DNA of 16,762 nt, from assembly GCA_041476545.1 (NCBI GenBank), contig JBGOTP010000070.1, positions 1 through 16,762 on the forward strand, written 5' to 3'. This document shows positions 14,050 to 16,762 of this stretch, in pieces. The translations under genes and the position numbers were made by a program. Each line of letters begins with the position of its first letter. The stretch's first letter is position 1. Under the pieces are notes generated by a model. The model did no database searches. It was not told the DNA's origin and saw only the letters and a list, made by a program, of their open reading frames with translations. This stretch comes from JBGOTP01 sp041476545. GTDB lineage: Bacteria; Acidobacteriota; Vicinamibacteria; Vicinamibacterales; CAVVIG01.

Positions 14050-15849
14050 TTACGTGGTGCTGGAGAAGCCGCACGCGCGGCAGAGCGTCGCCCCCTCGGA
14101 GAATTCCAGCGAGCTCAAGCAGTCAGGACACAACTCTGACGCCGTGACGTGCGAGAGGACCTGACCGGCTTTGGCGCCGTGCCGATAGACCGTGATGCCT
14201 TTGCACCCCAGCTCGAACGCGCGGCGGTACACGTCGGCGATCTGGGCGACGGTCGCGTCGGCCGCAAGGTTCACGGTCTTCGAGACGGCGTTGTCCACGT
14301 GTGCCTGGCAGGCTGCCTGAAGCCGGATGTGCTGCTCGGGTGAGATTTCGTGGGCGGTGGGAAAAAGCGCCCGTATCGCGGCCGGAATCTCGACCAGGTC
14401 GCGCACGCGGCCGGATTGAAGGATCTTCGTCCGCAATTCGGGCGTCCAGACACCGGCCAGCGTTGCGAGCGTCTCGAACCGGGTGTTCACTTCGACGAGC
14501 GTGGTTCCGTCCAGGACGTGGCGCTCGTACGCCACCGCGAACAGCGGCTCGATACCGCTCGCGCACCCGGCGATGAGGCTGAGCGTGCCGGTGGGCGCAA
14601 TGGCGACTCGCGTGGCGTTGCGGATCGGCGACCGCCCGCCGCTCGCATCCCGGCTCCTGGGAAAGTTCGGGTACGGTCCTCGAGTCAACGCCAGTCTTCG
14701 CGACGCCTCGGCTGCCCTGCTGGCTACCCGGGCCATGACCTGCTCGGCGAACCGAATGGCGGCGCTGTCGTCGTACGGGATGCCGAGATCGACGAGTGCG
14801 TCGGCTAGCCCCATGACACCGAGGCCGATCTTGCGGCTGCCGCGCGCAGCCGCCGCAATCTGCGGCAGTGGGAACACGCTGGCATCGATGCAGTCGTCCA
14901 GAAACTGGATGCCGAGATCCGTCAGCCGATCGAGACGGTCCCAGTCGAACGACCCGGCAGCGCTGAGCGACGACAGGTTGATCGATCCGAGGACGCACGC
15001 CTCGTACGGGAGCAACGGGACCTCGCCGCAAGGATTGGTGGCGGTGATCCGCCCAAGGACGGGCGTCGGGTTATCCCGATTGATGCGATCCACGAAGATC
15101 AGACCTGGATCGCCGGTTTCCCACGCACTCGTTGCGATCAGCTGGAGGAGGTCGCTGGCGTTGCGGCTGCCGACCGTGTTGCCCGTCCGGGGATTGACGA
15201 GTCCCACCTCGCGCCGCTCGGCCGCAGCCGTCATGAACGCGTCATCGACAGCCACGCTCAGATTGAAATTGCCCAGCACCCCGGATTCCCGTTTCGCCGT
15301 GATGAACGCCTCAATATCCGGATGATGGATGTCAAGCACTCCCATGTTCGCTCCGCGCCGGCGGCCTCCCTCGCGAACTGCCTCGACGGCCGCGTCAAAC
15401 GCCCGCATGAATGACAGCGGGCCGCTCGAGGCGCCTCCTGTCGACGTCACCCGATCGGCGGCGGGTCGAAGGCGTGAGAAGTCGTAGCCGACCCCGCCTC
15501 CTGTCTGATGTATCAGCGCGGCGTCGTGAAGCGTGGTGAAAATGCCGTCCAGGCTGTCTTCGACAGGGAGAACGAAACAGGCAGCCAGCTGACCGACGGA
15601 CGTGCCGGCATTCATCAATGCAGGCGAGTTGGGCAGAAATTGCAGCCGCGCCATCGCCTCGTAGAAGGCGCCGGCACTCGCTTCGGGGTTGCCGCCGTAC
15701 TGCCGCTCGACGGCCGCCACGTTCTTCGCGACCCGCCAGAACATGTCCGCGGGGGTCTCACTGACCCGCCCTTCAGCATCCGCGTTCAAATATCGAGCGC
15801 GCAGGACGTGGAGCGCGTTTGGACTCAGTTCCGGTTCGAGACTCGTCAT
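14050..15849 (-). CDS. nrdJ: Adenosylcobalamin-dependent (class II) ribonucleoside-diphosphate reductase
   Basis: 599 residues. It converts ribonucleotides to deoxyribonucleotides using a radical from adenosylcobalamin, without oxygen. The substrate-site loop PNSPALMNAG lies at 73-82. C91 (AACFVLP) and C285 (YEACVLG) form the redox pair, and C274 within NPCGE (with N272 and E276) is the thiyl-radical Cys. The C-terminus carries a four-Cys zinc-ribbon, C574-x2-C577 and C590-x2-C593. No ATP-cone precedes the barrel, so this is a compact form compared with class II enzymes that carry allosteric extensions. I start at 15849 because the family begins near SLEPELSPNAL; an in-frame ATG exists at 15915. 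No cobalamin riboswitch is recognisable in the 286-base leader shared with the BON gene. Confidence 0.92.
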   Translation of the reverse strand: MTSLEPELSPNALHVLRARYLNADAEGRVSETPADMFWRVAKNVAAVERQYGGNPEASAGAFYEAMARLQFLPNSPALMNAGTSVGQLAACFVLPVEDSLDGIFTTLHDAALIHQTGGGVGYDFSRLRPAADRVTSTGGASSGPLSFMRAFDAAVEAVREGGRRRGANMGVLDIHHPDIEAFITAKRESGVLGNFNLSVAVDDAFMTAAAERREVGLVNPRTGNTVGSRNASDLLQLIATSAWETGDPGLIFVDRINRDNPTPVLGRITATNPCGEVPLLPYEACVLGSINLSSLSAAGSFDWDRLDRLTDLGIQFLDDCIDASVFPLPQIAAAARGSRKIGLGVMGLADALVDLGIPYDDSAAIRFAEQVMARVASRAAEASRRLALTRGPYPNFPRSRDASGGRSPIRNATRVAIAPTGTLSLIAGCASGIEPLFAVAYERHVLDGTTLVEVNTRFETLATLAGVWTPELRTKILQSGRVRDLVEIPAAIRALFPTAHEISPEQHIRLQAACQAHVDNAVSKTVNLAADATVAQIADVYRRAFELGCKGITVYRHGAKAGQVLSHVTASELCPDCLSSLEFSEGATLCRACGFSSTT

Positions 15850-16135
15850 GTTGCCTGGAGTCGCCTTCTGAGCAACACGCGTGCTAGGTCGGCCTGCCGC
15901 CGCGCCAGTGTGCACGCTCTCGATTCCTATTCAAACTGACGTCAGCATGGCTTCCCGGCCCGATCCCTTACGCACCAATTGATATCCCGCGTTCATGCGC
16001 AGGGGAGGCGTGTGCGGATAATCTCGCAGCGGCCGGGAAGAATCATGTGAGGTCGGCCCAGCCCTCAGCGCCGGAGGGCCTCCTGCGGCGGCGCAGATGT
16101 TGAATGGGGTTCGACGGGGACGAAAAGGAGCAGTC
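15850..16135. other. Divergent intergenic region nrdJ / BON gene
   Basis: These 286 bases hold the promoters of both genes. A 6-bp-arm inverted repeat, GCCCTC (16061-16066) and GAGGGC (16074-16079), lies 56 bases before the BON start, and a GATAAT -10-like hexamer is present at about 16017. I see no cobalamin riboswitch or NrdR box. None of these signals is strong. Confidence 0.35.
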
Positions 16136-16762
16136 ATGACGACCGCAAGCCTCACCGAAGCTGACGTGGGCGTAAGAAACGCCGTCATGCGACAGCTGGA
16201 TTGGGACCCCGAGGTCGACGCCAGCGCGGTGGGCGTTGCTGCCAAGGACGGCGTCGTCACGCTCGCCGGGTACGTCGACAGTTATGCGGGTAAGCTCGCC
16301 GCCGAGCGCGCAGCCAAGCGGGTGCGTGGTGTCCGTGGCGTGGCCAACGACATCCAGGTGCAACCGACGCACGGACGGACCGACACGGAAATCGCCCGAG
16401 ACGCGACCCACGTGCTGGAGCTGCGAAGTACTCTCCCGCCGACCGTGCAGTTGGTGGTGCACGACGGTCACGTGACGCTCAGTGGCAAGGTGAGCTGGCT
16501 GTTCCAGAAAGTTGAGGCAGAAGAGGCCGCGCGGCATGTCCGCGGAGTGCTTGGCGTGCTGAACGACATCGAGATCGCTCCAAAAGCTCTGGAGCGCGAC
16601 GTGCGCCATCGAATCGTCGAAGCGCTGCACTGGAACGCCGACGTCGACGCTCGCCACATCGTGGTGACCGTGTCCGAGCACGTCGCGACGCTGACCGGGA
16701 GCGTCGGCTCGTGGCTGCAGCGCGAATCGGCCGAGCGTGCCGCGGCGAGTGCGCCGGGTATC
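16136..16762 (+). CDS. BON-domain protein with at least three BON repeats (runs off right edge)
   Basis: 209 visible residues with no signal peptide. Three consecutive BON-type units lie at about 8-77, 80-150 and 152-209. Each follows the pattern of a short helix, DGxVTLxGxV, a helix rich in EAxxAA, and VRGVxGVxNDI; the first (DGVVTLAGYVDS, then VRGVRGVANDIQV) and third (HVATLTGSVGSW) are the clearest. BON domains bind phospholipid or other hydrophobic ligands and occur in osmotic-shock (OsmY-like) and envelope proteins; a cytoplasmic location is possible given the lack of a signal. AAAGGAG lies 5 bases before the ATG. It is divergent from nrdJ. Confidence 0.88.
   Translation, partial: MTTASLTEADVGVRNAVMRQLDWDPEVDASAVGVAAKDGVVTLAGYVDSYAGKLAAERAAKRVRGVRGVANDIQVQPTHGRTDTEIARDATHVLELRSTLPPTVQLVVHDGHVTLSGKVSWLFQKVEAEEAARHVRGVLGVLNDIEIAPKALERDVRHRIVEALHWNADVDARHIVVTVSEHVATLTGSVGSWLQRESAERAAASAPGI

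Noticed and set aside
15936..15945. 10-bp perfect palindrome CTGACGTCAG
   Set aside because: Palindromes of this length are expected by chance many times in a window this size, and it has no second copy.
15850..16135. Cobalamin riboswitch upstream of nrdJ
   Set aside because: I could not find a B12-box-like element or the expected fold; the leader is also short.

Overview
The window is 16.8 kb of GC-rich, gene-dense bacterial chromosome with no rRNA, tRNA, CRISPR array or recognisable transposase. The gene mix points loosely to an Acidobacteriota-like or similar soil or sediment lineage: a GH63 glucosidase, a DUF2934-Hsp20 fusion, an ACP-FAAL-acyltransferase fusion and a DtxR-FeoA fusion next to a two-piece FeoB. 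This placement is an inference from gene content only, not from a marker gene.

Positions 1-3376 (minus strand) form a carbohydrate operon: a GH63-family glucosidase, a short rubrerythrin, and the start of an amylo-alpha-1,6-glucosidase (glycogen debranching) gene that runs off the left edge. The last two are coupled by an ATGA overlap. Positions 3377-4309 hold no convincing large gene. There is one possible small membrane protein, and two tandem hairpins sit just after the flavin reductase gene that follows. Positions 4310-6014 (minus) carry an NADPH-dependent FMN reductase and a TIGR01777-type nucleotide-sugar-epimerase-like protein, with a tiny Met-rich ORF between them. A 52-residue zinc-ribbon ORF is divergent from the latter. 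At 6312-6473 lies a degenerate copy of the GH63 gene's 5' end and leader, about 3 kb from the intact one and in the same orientation. Next to it is a minus-strand Hsp20 with an N-terminal DUF2934 segment.

Positions 7314-10106 (plus) encode a 930-residue fusion of acyl carrier protein, fatty acyl-AMP ligase and PlsC-type acyltransferase, which would activate and transfer a fatty acid within one polypeptide. It converges on a four-helix Yip1-like membrane protein (minus). Positions 10816-14028 (plus) are an iron (or manganese) uptake operon: a membrane-anchored DtxR-family regulator with C-terminal FeoA domains, then FeoB split into a soluble GTPase protein and a separate membrane permease. All three genes overlap end to start, and a 24-bp perfect palindrome lies in the leader. 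Positions 14050-15849 (minus) encode a compact adenosylcobalamin-dependent (class II) ribonucleotide reductase. From 16136 to the right edge (plus) runs a protein of at least three BON domains, truncated by the window.

The most unusual items are the feo operon layout (regulator fused to FeoA, split FeoB, leader palindrome), the three-domain ACP-FAAL-PlsC fusion, and the duplicated GH63 5' end flanking a 3-kb segment.
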